Notes: generated by a model from the sequence alone, not told the origin. Counted from the first letter of the stretch, positions 8,389 to 17,153 are shown. The stretch is DNA of 64,000 nt from Profundibacterium mesophilum KAUST100406-0324 (GCF_009835145.1 NZ_APKE01000014.1:310001-374000), one strand, 5' to 3'. A program made the numbers and translations.

Positions 8389-9248
8389 CGGGGCCGGGGA
8401 TGAGCGCGGGCGCGCGAGGGAGGAGCGATGTGAGGGACAGTCTGGACCATGAGGTGACGGCCGATGGCCGCAAGATCGGCGGTGTCCTGATGGACATGCG
8501 CAGCATCACCCTGCGTTTCGGCGGCGTCGAAGCGATCAAGAATATCAGTTTCGACATCCGCGAAGGGGAGATCAGGGCGATCATCGGGCCCAACGGCGCC
8601 GGCAAGTCCTCGATGCTCAACGTGATCTCGGGTTTCTACGTCCCGCAGGAGGGCGAGGTCTGGTTCAGGGGATCGCGGCGGCCGCCGATGAAACCCTACC
8701 AGGTGGCGCGCCAGGGCATCGCGCGCACCTTCCAGAACATCGCGCTCTTCGAGGGGATGAGCGTGCTCGACAACGTGATGACCGGGCGCCTGACGCAGAT
8801 GAAGACAGGCATGGCGGCGCAGGCGCTCTGGTGGGGCAAGGCCCAGCGCGAGGAGGTCGAGAACCGGGCCCGCGTCGAGCAGATCATCGACTTCCTGGAG
8901 ATCCAGCATATCCGCAAGACCCCCGTGGGGCGGCTTCCCTACGGGCTGAAGAAGCGGGTGGAGCTGGCGCGCGCGCTGGCCGCCGATCCGATGCTGCTGC
9001 TGCTCGACGAGCCGATGGCGGGGATGAATGTGGAGGAGAAGGAGGACATGTCGCGCTTCATCCTCGACGTGAACGACGAGTTCGGCACCACCATCGCGCT
9101 GATCGAGCATGACATGGGGGTGGTGATGGATCTCAGCGACCGGGTGGTGGTGATGGATTACGGCCGCAAAATCGGCGATGGCACCCCCGCCGAGGTGCGC
9201 AGCAACCAGGATGTCATCGACGCCTATCTGGGGGTGTCCCATGACTGA
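8385..9248 (+). CDS. ABC transporter ATP-binding protein, LivG type
   Basis: 287 residues; the ATG overlaps the acyl-CoA synthetase stop (ATGA). About 30 extra N-terminal residues precede the ATPase domain. Walker A is GPNGAGKS, the signature region reads LPYGLKKRVELAR (the LivG-type degenerate signature) and Walker B is LLLLDEP followed by MAGMN. The long helical insertion between Walker A and the signature is typical of LivG. It energises import through the two permeases encoded downstream, paired with the LivF-type ATPase at 12969. Annotation pipelines would call this branched-chain amino acid transport; the operon partners suggest a carboxylic acid ligand instead (inference). Confidence 0.9.
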   Translation: MTGPGMSAGARGRSDVRDSLDHEVTADGRKIGGVLMDMRSITLRFGGVEAIKNISFDIREGEIRAIIGPNGAGKSSMLNVISGFYVPQEGEVWFRGSRRPPMKPYQVARQGIARTFQNIALFEGMSVLDNVMTGRLTQMKTGMAAQALWWGKAQREEVENRARVEQIIDFLEIQHIRKTPVGRLPYGLKKRVELARALAADPMLLLLDEPMAGMNVEEKEDMSRFILDVNDEFGTTIALIEHDMGVVMDLSDRVVVMDYGRKIGDGTPAEVRSNQDVIDAYLGVSHD

Positions 9249-9328
9249 TGCGGCCAGCTTGCCCGCCCCGCACGCGTGGACCCTCGCGCGCGCCGGCACC
9301 CGCCATGCATTCGTGACAGGAGGCATCG

Positions 9329-10315
9329 ATGCCTGACCAACTTCTCTTCGCGATCGAGGTGACGCTGAACGGGCTGATGGCGGGCGTGCTCTACGCGCTC
9401 GTGGCGCTCGGCTTCGTGCTGATCTTCAAGGCCAGCGGCATCTTCAACTATGCCCAAGGTGTCATGGCGCTCTTCGCCGCGCTCACTCTTGTCGGCATCA
9501 TGGAGGGGCAGGTGCCGTTCGAGCACCTGATCAACGTGACATTCGGCACCGAGATCCACGGCTTCGGCTGGGAGGTGCCGGCCCTGCTGGCCATCCTGCT
9601 GACCATGGTGGTGATGGTGCTCTTTGCCTGGGCGGTGAACTGGATCGTGCTGCGCCATCTCGTGAACCAGGAGCCGATCATCCTCTTCATGGCAACCATC
9701 GGCCTTGCCTATTTCCTCGAGGGGCTCGGGGACATGATGTGGGGCTCCGACATCAAGACCCTCGACGTGGGGCTGCCGCAGGGGATCAACACCTGGATCG
9801 ACGAGACGACCTTCAACGCGTTCGGCTACGGCTTCTTCATCGACAATCTCGACCTGGTGGCGACGTTGATCGCGATCCTGCTGGTCGCGGCCCTCGTGGC
9901 ATTCTCGCAATACACCAAGCAGGGCCGGGCCTTGCGGGCGGTGGCGGACGATCACCAGGCGGCGCTTTCGGTGGGCATCTCGCTCAACTTCATCTGGGTG
10001 CTGACCTGGTCGATCGCCGGTTTCGTGGCGCTGGTCGCCGGGATCATGTGGGGCGCCAAGTCCGGCGTGCAGTTCAGTCTCTCGCTGATCGCGCTGAAGG
10101 CGCTTCCGGTGCTGATGCTGGGCGGCTTCACCTCGATCCCCGGGGCCATCGTCGGCGGGCTGATCATCGGGGTCGGGGAGAAACTCTTCGAGTTCCTGAT
10201 CGGACCGCTGGTGGGCGGCGCGACGGAGAACTGGTTCGCCTACGTGCTGGCGCTGATCTTCCTGGTGTTCCGCCCGCAGGGGCTTTTCGGGGAGAAGATC
10301 ATTGAGCGCGTCTGA
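9329..10315 (+). CDS. ABC transporter permease, LivH type
   Basis: 328 residues with an ACAGGAGG ribosome site ending at 9323. A highly hydrophobic inner-membrane protein with about eight transmembrane segments. The LivH family shows in the N-terminal LNGLMAGVLYALVALGF and the GLYLGA-type loop equivalents, and in the C-terminal ALPVLMLGGFTSIPGAIVGG coupling region, which contacts the ATPase. A periplasmic insertion (about residues 60-85, 135-170) is larger than in E. coli LivH. It is the first of two permeases in the operon. Ligand specificity is unknown. Confidence 0.9.
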   Translation: MPDQLLFAIEVTLNGLMAGVLYALVALGFVLIFKASGIFNYAQGVMALFAALTLVGIMEGQVPFEHLINVTFGTEIHGFGWEVPALLAILLTMVVMVLFAWAVNWIVLRHLVNQEPIILFMATIGLAYFLEGLGDMMWGSDIKTLDVGLPQGINTWIDETTFNAFGYGFFIDNLDLVATLIAILLVAALVAFSQYTKQGRALRAVADDHQAALSVGISLNFIWVLTWSIAGFVALVAGIMWGAKSGVQFSLSLIALKALPVLMLGGFTSIPGAIVGGLIIGVGEKLFEFLIGPLVGGATENWFAYVLALIFLVFRPQGLFGEKIIERV

Positions 10316-10446
10316 GCGGGTAGCGGCCCCGCGGGGGCCGCGCGCCTCCGGCGGAGGTATTTTCGGCGAAGCTGAAGGGGCGGGCCGCGCGGCCGGATGG
10401 CGGAATGCGCGGAACGGACGGGCGGCGGTAACAGGAGGGCGGCACG

Positions 10447-11523
10447 ATGCTCTATCGTGAGGCGGGCGATTTCAAGACGAGCTACGAGGCGGACGGACAG
10501 ACCTTCCCCATCAGGCTCGACCGGCGCGGCTATTACGCGATCCTCGTGATGGCGCTGGCGGTGGTTCCGTTCGTGCTCAACGATTACTGGGTCAATGCGG
10601 TCTTCCTGCCGTTCCTGATCTACGCGATCGCGGCGCTCGGGCTGAATATCCTGACGGGCTATTGCGGGCAGGTCAGCCTCGGGACGGGCGGGTTCATGGC
10701 GGTGGGGGCCTACTCGGTCTACAAGCTGATGACGGCCTTCCCCGAGATCAGCATTGCGATCCACGTGGTTCTCGCCGGTCTGATTACTGCTTTGGTGGGG
10801 GTTCTTTTCGGATTGCCCTCGCTCAGGATCAAGGGCTTCTATCTCGCGGTCGCGACATTGGCGGCGCAGTTCTTCCTGGTCTGGCTCTTCAACCGGGTGC
10901 CGTGGTTCTACAACTACTCCGCCTCGGGCCAGATCAGCGCGCCGGAGCGCACGCTCCTGGGCTACCGGATCACCGGGCCGGAGACGCAGGCCTGGGCGGT
11001 CTATCTCTTCTGCCTCGTATTCCTCGTGGCCAGCGCCTGGATCGCGCGGAACCTCACGCGCGGCTCGGTGGGCCGCAAGTGGATGGCGATCCGCGACATG
11101 GACATCGCGGCCGAGATCATCGGGGTCAACCCGCTCACGGCCAAGTTGAGTGCCTTCGCGGTCTCGTCCTTCTTTGTCGGGATCAGCGGGGCGCTCTTCT
11201 TCGCGGTCTATCTGGGCGCGGTCGAGGTGGGGGAGGCCTTCGGGATCAACAAGTCCTTCCTGGTGCTCTTCATGATCATCATCGGCGGGCTCGGCAGCAT
11301 CTTCGGCAGTTTCGCGGGCGCCGCCTTCATGGTCCTGATGCCGGTCTTCCTCAAGAACGTGCTGGTGGGCGGGCTTGGATGGCCGACCGATCTCGCGGCG
11401 CATCTGGAGTTCATGATCGTGGGCGCGCTGATCATCCTCTTCCTGGTGCTCGAGCCGCATGGGCTGGCACAGCTGTGGCGGATGACGAAGGAAAAATTGC
11501 GGTTGTGGCCCTTCCCGCATTGA
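10447..11523 (+). CDS. ABC transporter permease, LivM type
   Basis: 358 residues; second permease of the importer. An approximately 40-residue polar N-terminus is followed by about nine or ten membrane segments. LivM-family hallmarks are AALGLNILTGYCGQVSLGTGGFMAVGAY near the start of the domain and the GGLGSIFGSFAGAA coupling loop. It is separated from the LivH-type gene by 131 bases but on the same strand and within the same system; an AGGAGGG ribosome site lies just before the ATG. It forms the translocation channel with the LivH-type subunit. Confidence 0.9.
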   Translation: MLYREAGDFKTSYEADGQTFPIRLDRRGYYAILVMALAVVPFVLNDYWVNAVFLPFLIYAIAALGLNILTGYCGQVSLGTGGFMAVGAYSVYKLMTAFPEISIAIHVVLAGLITALVGVLFGLPSLRIKGFYLAVATLAAQFFLVWLFNRVPWFYNYSASGQISAPERTLLGYRITGPETQAWAVYLFCLVFLVASAWIARNLTRGSVGRKWMAIRDMDIAAEIIGVNPLTAKLSAFAVSSFFVGISGALFFAVYLGAVEVGEAFGINKSFLVLFMIIIGGLGSIFGSFAGAAFMVLMPVFLKNVLVGGLGWPTDLAAHLEFMIVGALIILFLVLEPHGLAQLWRMTKEKLRLWPFPH

Positions 11524-11574
11524 GGGGGCGCCACGCAACGTGACGATCAAAGAAAAAACGGGAGGAGAACGACA

Positions 11575-12858
11575 ATGAAACTCAAACTGGCGACCCTCGC
11601 CCTCGGCACGGCACTCGCGGCCGGACCGGCCATGGCGGAGCTGGTCTTTCCCTCGCTCAGCTATCGCACCGGGCCCTATGCCGCGAACGGCATTCCCTTC
11701 GCGGACGGCTATGCCGACTACCTGACGCTCGTGAACGAGCGCGATGGCGGTATCGGCGGCGAGAAGATCAACATGATCGAATGCGAGACCGGCTATAACA
11801 CCGAGAAGGGCGTCGAGTGCTATGAAAGCACCAAGAGCCAGGGCGCTCTGGTCTACCAGCCGCTCTCGACCGGCATCACCTACCAGCTGATCCCGAAGGC
11901 GACCGCCGACGGCATCCCGATCCATTCGCTGGGCTATGGACGCACCTCGGCCAAGAACGGCAAGGTGTTCAGCCATGTCTTCAACTACCCGGCCAATTAC
12001 TGGGACGGCGCGTCGATCGCGGTCAAGCACCTGCTCGACGAGAATGGCGGCGATCTGTCCAGCAAGACGATCGCGCTGATCTATCACAACTCCGCCTATG
12101 GCAAGGAGCCGATCCGCACGCTCGAAGAGCTGAGCGAGAAGCACAACTTCGACCTGACGCTGCTGCCGGTGGACCATCCCGGTCAGGAGCAGAAATCGCA
12201 ATGGCTGCAGATCCGCCGCGAGAAGCCCGACTACGTCCTGATGTGGGGCTGGGGCGTGATGAACCAGGTGGCGATCCAGGAAGCGGCCAACATCCGCTAC
12301 CCGATGGATCAGTTCATCGGCATCTGGTGGTCCGGCTCGGAGAATGACGTGAAGCCCGCCGGCAAGGCCGCCGATGGCTACAAGGCGCTCAATTTCCACG
12401 CGCCCGGCGACGATTTCGCGGTCTATGACGCGCTGGAGGAGCATGTCTGGTCCGCCGGCAAGGGCGCGGGCGCGGGCGACCAGAAGGGCACGGTGCTCTA
12501 CAACCGCGGCCTTTATGCCGCGATGCTGGCCGTCGAGGCCGCCCGCAAGGCGCAGGAAATCCACGGCACCATGCAGATCGACGCCTCGATGATGCGCGAC
12601 GGGCTTGAGCAGCTCAGCATGACCGAGGCGAAGATGGAGGAGCTCGGGCTCAAGGATTTCGGCCCCACTTTCGAGGCAAGCTGCGAGAACCATGGCGGAT
12701 CGGGCAAGGCCGCGGTCAACCAGTGGGATGCCGAGAGCGGCACATGGGAAGTGATCACCGATTACATCCAGTCCGACCAGGAGGTGCTCGACGCGCTGAT
12801 CGAAGAGGACAGCGCCGCCTACGCCGCCGAGAACAACATCGAGCAGAGCTGCTCGTAA
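11575..12858 (+). CDS. Periplasmic ABC substrate-binding protein, LIV-type fold
   Basis: 427 residues with a classical signal peptide (basic start MKLKLATLALG, Ala-rich core, cleavage after AMA near residue 21). The mature part is a periplasmic-binding-protein type I (Peripla_BP_6-like) domain starting ELVFPSLSYRTGPYAANGIPFADGY. It delivers the ligand to the permease pair. It lacks obvious similarity to the LIV-binding protein pocket and is longer, consistent with a non-amino-acid ligand. A GGAGGAG ribosome site precedes the start. Two tandem hairpins follow the stop, a usual way to give binding-protein mRNA a higher level than the transporter genes. Confidence 0.88.
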   Translation: MKLKLATLALGTALAAGPAMAELVFPSLSYRTGPYAANGIPFADGYADYLTLVNERDGGIGGEKINMIECETGYNTEKGVECYESTKSQGALVYQPLSTGITYQLIPKATADGIPIHSLGYGRTSAKNGKVFSHVFNYPANYWDGASIAVKHLLDENGGDLSSKTIALIYHNSAYGKEPIRTLEELSEKHNFDLTLLPVDHPGQEQKSQWLQIRREKPDYVLMWGWGVMNQVAIQEAANIRYPMDQFIGIWWSGSENDVKPAGKAADGYKALNFHAPGDDFAVYDALEEHVWSAGKGAGAGDQKGTVLYNRGLYAAMLAVEAARKAQEIHGTMQIDASMMRDGLEQLSMTEAKMEELGLKDFGPTFEASCENHGGSGKAAVNQWDAESGTWEVITDYIQSDQEVLDALIEEDSAAYAAENNIEQSCS

Positions 12859-12865
12859 GGGTGGC

Positions 12866-12931
12866 GGCCCGCCCCGTTTCGGGGGGCGGGCCATGACGGA
12901 CGCGGCCCGCCCCTCGAAACCGGGCGGGTCG
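12866..12931 (+). terminator. Two tandem GC-rich hairpins after the binding-protein gene
   Basis: Hairpin 1: GGCCCGCCCC (12866-12875) with GGGGCGGGCC (12883-12892), ten perfect pairs and a 7-base loop. Hairpin 2: CGGCCCGCCC (12903-12912) with GGGCGGGTCG (12922-12931), ten pairs including one G-T, followed by an A-rich run. Neither has a T tract. They lie between the binding-protein and LivF-type genes and could be mRNA-stabilising or partial transcription barriers. Confidence 0.6.
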
Positions 12932-12968
12932 CGAAAAAGACCCCCGCATGCAAGAAGGAAACCCGATC

Positions 12969-13793
12969 ATGCTCGACGCCGGACGCACCGAAGAGACATT
13001 GCTCGAGGTCAAGAATATCGAAGTGATCTACAATTCGGTCATCCTCGTGCTCAAGGGGGTCAGCCTGTCCGTGCCAAGGGGCGGTATCACGGCGCTACTG
13101 GGCGGCAACGGCGCTGGCAAGACGACCACGCTCAAGGCGATCTCCAACCTGCTGCGCTCGGAGCGCGGAATGGTCACGAAGGGCTCGATCCTGCATCGCG
13201 GCGAGCGGATCCAGGACCTCAACCCCTCCGACATGGTCAAGCGCGGGGTGGTGCAGGTGATGGAGGGGCGCCACTGCTTCGAGCATCTCACGGTCGAGGA
13301 GAACCTGCTGACGGGGGCCTACACGCGCAGCGATGGGCGCGCCAAGATCGATGCCGATCTGGAGATGGTCTATGCCTATTTCCCCCGCCTCAAGGAGCGC
13401 AGGCGCAGCCAGGCCGGCTATACTTCCGGCGGCGAGCAGCAGATGGTCGCGATCGGACGCGCGATGATGGCACGTCCCGAGACGATCCTGCTGGACGAGC
13501 CGTCGATGGGATTGGCACCGCAGCTGGTCGAGGAGATCTTCGGCATCGTCAAGAGCCTGAACGAGAACGAGGGGGTGAGCTTCCTGCTCGCCGAGCAGAA
13601 CACCAATGTGGCGCTGCGTTTCGCCCATCACGGCTACATTCTGGAATCAGGGCGCGTGGTGATGGATGGCGCGGCTGCGGATCTACGCGAGAACCCCGAC
13701 GTGAAGGAGTTCTACCTGGGAATGTCCGACGAGGGCCGCAAGAGTTTCCGCGACGTGCGCAGCTACCGGCGCCGCAAGCGCTGGCTGAGCTGA
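12969..13793 (+). CDS. ABC transporter ATP-binding protein, LivF type
   Basis: 274 residues. The ATG at 12969 is chosen over 12948 because AAGGAA (12954-12959) is correctly spaced for it. Walker A is GGNGAGKT, the ABC signature is TSGGEQQMVAIGRAMM, and Walker B is ILLDEPSMGLAPQLVEEIF, typical of LivF. It is the second ATPase of the importer. A C-terminal extension of about 30 basic residues (FRDVRSYRRRKRWLS) goes beyond the minimal LivF domain, a variant seen in LIV-type systems associated with acyl-CoA ligases. It is separated from the binding-protein gene by the double hairpin. Confidence 0.9.
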   Translation: MLDAGRTEETLLEVKNIEVIYNSVILVLKGVSLSVPRGGITALLGGNGAGKTTTLKAISNLLRSERGMVTKGSILHRGERIQDLNPSDMVKRGVVQVMEGRHCFEHLTVEENLLTGAYTRSDGRAKIDADLEMVYAYFPRLKERRRSQAGYTSGGEQQMVAIGRAMMARPETILLDEPSMGLAPQLVEEIFGIVKSLNENEGVSFLLAEQNTNVALRFAHHGYILESGRVVMDGAAADLRENPDVKEFYLGMSDEGRKSFRDVRSYRRRKRWLS

Positions 13794-13821
13794 ACGGCGC
13801 GCGGGCAGCCGCACCGGCGCT

Positions 13822-13849
13822 TTGAAACGCACCCCGGTTATCGGATAAC
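13822..13849 (+). promoter_or_regulatory. Candidate promoter with palindromic operator on the -10 box
   Basis: TTGAAA (13822-13827) as -35, a 16-base spacer, and GATAAC (13844-13849) as -10. The -10 is the right half of the perfect palindrome GTTATC-G-GATAAC (13837-13849), so a repressor bound there would block RNA polymerase. It lies 79 bases before the PaaK-like gene. Function is inferred from layout only. Confidence 0.45.
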
Positions 13850-13927
13850 ATGGGCACGGATATTGCATGACCGGTCCGGCCGGGCCCAGATCGGCCCGCG
13901 CCCCGGTGGCGAGAGGATCGAGATCGC

Positions 13928-15160
13928 ATGACAACCCAACGAGATGACGCCCCCTTCGACGCGCTGGAGCGCCGCACGCCGCGAGCCCGCGAGGCGGCCC
14001 TCGCCGAGGCGCTGCCGGCGCAGATCGCCCGTGCCGCCGCCCTTCCGGGCTATGCGAGCAGCCTGTCCGGGATCGCGCCCGAGCGGATCACCACACGCGC
14101 CGCGCTCGCCGCGCTGCCGGTGCTGCGCAAGTCGGCGCTGACCGAGGCGCAGGGGCCAGGGGCGCCGCTCGGCGGCTTTGCCGGCGCCGTCACCGACTTC
14201 ACCCATCTCTTCCAGTCGCCCGGACCGATCTACGAGCCCGGCCGGATCGATGGCGATTGGTGGCGCGTGGGGCGTTTCCTGCATGCCTGCGGCATCGGGC
14301 CCGGCGACATCGTGCAGAATTGCTTCGGCTATCACCTCACCCCGGCGGGGATGATCTTCGAATCGGGCGCGCGGGCGGTCGGGGCGACCGTGATCCCCGC
14401 GGGAACCGGACAGACGGACCTTCAGGTGCGCGCCGCGCATGATCTCGGCAGCACCGCCTATGCCGGCACGCCCGACTACCTCAAGGTTCTGCTCGAGAAG
14501 GCGGACGAGATGGGGCTGAAACTGAAGATCTCGAAGGCGGCTGTGGGCGGCGGGGCACTCTTTCCTTCCTTGCGCGACTTCTACGAGGCGCGCGGGATCA
14601 CCTGCCTGCAGAATTACGCGACCGCCGACCTGGGCAACATCGCCTATGAAAGCCCCGCGCAGGAGGGCTTGATCGTCGACGAGGGGGTGATCGTCGAGAT
14701 CGTGACCCCCGGCACCGGCGATCCGGTGGCCCCCGGCGAGGTCGGAGAGGTGGTGGTGACGACCCTGACGCCGGACTACCCGCTGATCCGTTTCGCGACC
14801 GGCGATCTGTCGGCGCAGATGGAGGGGACGAGCCCGTGCGGGCGCAGCAACATGCGCATCAAGGGCTGGATGGGCCGTGCCGACCAGACCGCGAAGATCA
14901 AGGGCATGTTCGTGCGGCCCGAACAGGTCGCGCAATTCGTGGCGAGCGATCCGCGCATCGAGCGCGCCCGCGTCATCGTCACCCGCGCCGACGAGGCGGA
15001 CCGGATGGAGGTCCGGATCGAGTGCCGCGAGGGCGATCCGTCGGAGTTCGAGCCGGCCCTGAAGGACGCGCTGAAGCTGCGTGGACGGATCGAGATCGTT
15101 GCACCCGGCAGCCTGCCGCGCGATGGCAAGGTCATCGACGATCAGCGCAGTTACGAGTAA
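13928..15160 (+). CDS. PaaK-like phenylacetate-CoA ligase family protein
   Basis: 410 residues, close to the PaaK family length of about 430. Family features: LPGYASSLSGI near the N-terminus, the DFTHLFQSPGPIYEPG substitution of the usual Ser/Thr-Gly P-loop, QNYATADLGNIAYE in the position of the YGxTE motif, the LTPDYPLIRFATGDLS core (R and D contacting ribose) and a C-terminal KIKGMFVRPEQVAQF hinge. It should form an acyl or aryl-CoA via an adenylate. The canonical glycine-rich P-loop of PaaK is strongly modified, so specificity or even activity is uncertain. It closes the transport cluster and is followed 17 bases later by the pseudo-caspase gene. Confidence 0.82.
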   Translation: MTTQRDDAPFDALERRTPRAREAALAEALPAQIARAAALPGYASSLSGIAPERITTRAALAALPVLRKSALTEAQGPGAPLGGFAGAVTDFTHLFQSPGPIYEPGRIDGDWWRVGRFLHACGIGPGDIVQNCFGYHLTPAGMIFESGARAVGATVIPAGTGQTDLQVRAAHDLGSTAYAGTPDYLKVLLEKADEMGLKLKISKAAVGGGALFPSLRDFYEARGITCLQNYATADLGNIAYESPAQEGLIVDEGVIVEIVTPGTGDPVAPGEVGEVVVTTLTPDYPLIRFATGDLSAQMEGTSPCGRSNMRIKGWMGRADQTAKIKGMFVRPEQVAQFVASDPRIERARVIVTRADEADRMEVRIECREGDPSEFEPALKDALKLRGRIEIVAPGSLPRDGKVIDDQRSYE

Positions 15161-15177
15161 TACCAAGGAGACGCGAC

Positions 15178-16974
15178 ATGGCATCGACACGTTTGGCCGG
15201 ATGGCTCTTGACCACGGCGCTCTGCACCATCGCCGCCCCGCTGGCGGCGGCCGATATCGGGCTCGTTCTGGGCAATGGCGACTATCGGCGCGGCACCGAT
15301 CCGGCCGGCGCCGAGCGGGTGCTGGGCGCGGTGGACCGGCTCGAGGATGCCGGGGTGGACGTGATCTCGGGGCGCAACGCCGATCACGACAGGCTGCGCC
15401 GGGCCCTGTCGGAGTTCGAGCAGATGGCGCCGGAGGCCGATGGCCTTCTCGTCGTCCTCTCCGGCCGGTTCGTCCATAGCAGCACGGAGACCTGGTTCCT
15501 GCCGGTCGACACGCAGGCCGAGACGCTCTCGGAGCTGTCGCGCGAGGCGCTCGCGCTCTCCAGCGTGATGGCGATGCTCGAGAAGGCGCCGCGCCGCGCG
15601 GTGCTGGCGCTGGCGGCCAGCGACGAGACCGAGACCGAGCTCGGCCCCTATCTTCGCAGCGGTCCCGGACGCATCGAGGCCGCGCAGGGCGTGACCGTGA
15701 TCACCGGCAGGCCGGACGCGCTGGAGGGGGTGCTGCGCGACACGCTGGCCGTGCCGGGCGCGTCGATCCCCGCGCGGCTGCGAAACGAGCGCAGCGTGCG
15801 CGCCTACGGTTTCGTGCCCGAGGATCATGCCTTCCTGCCGCGCGGCGCCGAGCGTGAGCGCGACAGCGCGCTCGCCGAGGTGCTGCGCCGGCGCGAAGCG
15901 GAGCGCGACCGTGAAGCGGCCGAGCGCAGGCGCCAGGAGGATCTGCGGGAGCGTGAGCGCGCCGCGGCCGAACAGCTCGCGCGCGAACGGGAGGCCGCGA
16001 GCGCCGCCGAGAAGGCGCGCCGTGACCGCCGCGACGACGGGCTCTGGGCCGAGACCGTGCAGCGCAACACCGAGGCCGCCTATGCCGCCTATCTCGAGGC
16101 TTTCCCGCAAGGGCGCCGCGCCGATGCCGCGCGCACCCGCCTCGACGAGATCCGCAACGGACCGGCCAATGACGAGGCACGGCTCAATCTCGGCCGCGAT
16201 GCCAGACGGCAGATCCAGCGCGATCTTTCCTTGCTGGGCTATGACACGCGCGGGATCGACGGGATCTTCGGCCAGGGCACCCGGCAGGCGATCCGCGCCT
16301 GGCAGGGCGACCGCAATTTCGGGCAGACCGGCTATCTCGATGTCAGGCTGATCCGCCAGCTCGAGGCGCAGGCGGAGGCCCGTGCCGCCGAGCTTGAAGC
16401 CGAAAGCCGCAAGCGGCGCGACGAGCTCGACCGTGCCGACGCGGCCTATTGGAAGAAGCTTGGATCGGGCAATAACGAGCTGGGGATCCGCACCTATCTC
16501 GAGCGTTATCCCGATGGACGCTACGCCGAGGTCGGCCGCGAGAACCTCGTGGAACTGGAGCGGCGCCGCGTGCAGCAGGCCGATCCGGGCGACCGGAGCA
16601 CCTGGCGCGAGGCGCGGCAGACGAACACGCGGCGCGCCTACCAGGGTTACCTGTCGCGCTATCCGCAAGGCAGTTTCACCGACCAGGCCGTCGAGGCGAT
16701 CAAGGAGCTCGACCGGCAGCCCGATCCGGCCATCGCTCAGGCCGAGGCCGCCGAGGCCGCGCTGAACATGGCGCCCCTTGCCAAGCGGCTGGTCGAGCAG
16801 CGTCTCGACGCGCTGGGCCATGCCCCCGGCGAGATCGACGGCGTCTTCGACGACCGCACCCGCCGGGCGTTGCGGCGCTACCAGGACGAGGCGCGGCTGC
16901 CGGTCACCGGCTACATGACGCAGGACACCGTCGTGCGGCTCCTGGCGGACACGGTGCGCGGCATCCTGCGATAG
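15178..16974 (+). CDS. Secreted caspase-like pseudoenzyme with two peptidoglycan-binding domains
   Basis: 598 residues; AAGGAG (15165-15170) sets the start at 15178. A signal peptide (1-25) precedes a caspase/C14-like p20 fold (about 26-215; IGLVLGNGDYRRG at its start). The catalytic pair looks lost: the SGHG motif reads SGRF (His to Arg97), and the DAC motif reads AAS (Cys to Ser148). A charged Glu/Arg coiled coil (225-285) follows, then repeats of the AYxAYLxxxPxG type (about 290-325, 435-460, 475-510). Two PG_binding_1-like domains are at about 343-395 and 535-592, each with a GIDG/EIDG...TRxAxRxxQ core. It is predicted to be periplasmic; the role is unknown, perhaps a scaffold on the cell wall. 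A strong terminator follows. Confidence 0.75.
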   Translation: MASTRLAGWLLTTALCTIAAPLAAADIGLVLGNGDYRRGTDPAGAERVLGAVDRLEDAGVDVISGRNADHDRLRRALSEFEQMAPEADGLLVVLSGRFVHSSTETWFLPVDTQAETLSELSREALALSSVMAMLEKAPRRAVLALAASDETETELGPYLRSGPGRIEAAQGVTVITGRPDALEGVLRDTLAVPGASIPARLRNERSVRAYGFVPEDHAFLPRGAERERDSALAEVLRRREAERDREAAERRRQEDLRERERAAAEQLAREREAASAAEKARRDRRDDGLWAETVQRNTEAAYAAYLEAFPQGRRADAARTRLDEIRNGPANDEARLNLGRDARRQIQRDLSLLGYDTRGIDGIFGQGTRQAIRAWQGDRNFGQTGYLDVRLIRQLEAQAEARAAELEAESRKRRDELDRADAAYWKKLGSGNNELGIRTYLERYPDGRYAEVGRENLVELERRRVQQADPGDRSTWREARQTNTRRAYQGYLSRYPQGSFTDQAVEAIKELDRQPDPAIAQAEAAEAALNMAPLAKRLVEQRLDALGHAPGEIDGVFDDRTRRALRRYQDEARLPVTGYMTQDTVVRLLADTVRGILR

Positions 16975-16987
16975 GCCGCGCCCGGCG

Positions 16988-17027
16988 GCGCGCTCCCGCT
17001 CTCAAGGGACCGGGAGCGCGCTTTCGT
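16988..17027 (+). terminator. Rho-independent-like terminator
   Basis: An eleven-base perfect stem GCGCGCTCCCG (16988-16998) / CGGGAGCGCGC (17011-17021) with a 12-base loop, followed by TTTCGTC. It directly follows the pseudo-caspase gene and would end that transcription unit. Confidence 0.75.
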
Positions 17028-17030
17028 CAA

Positions 17031-17070
17031 GTCCGGTTCACGCGGTCCGGTTCACGCGGTCCGGGTCGCG
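17031..17070. repeat. 14-bp tandem repeat, about 2.6 copies
   Basis: The unit GTCCGGTTCACGCG occurs at 17031-17044 and 17045-17058, with a partial degenerate third copy from 17059. It lies in the gap between the pseudo-caspase terminator and the 3' end of the lipoprotein gene on the other strand. It is probably a slippage product. Confidence 0.8.
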
Positions 17071-17153
17071 GCGCCGATGGGGGCCGGATGGCACCGGGCA
17101 GGGCCCGCATGGCGGCAGACGCACTGCTACGTTCGCCGTGACCGCCGTGGCGG

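Noticed and set aside
9241-9333. 31-codon ORF between the LivG-type and LivH-type genes
   Set aside because: It overlaps the end of one gene and the start of the next, has no ribosome site of its own and no recognisable peptide character.
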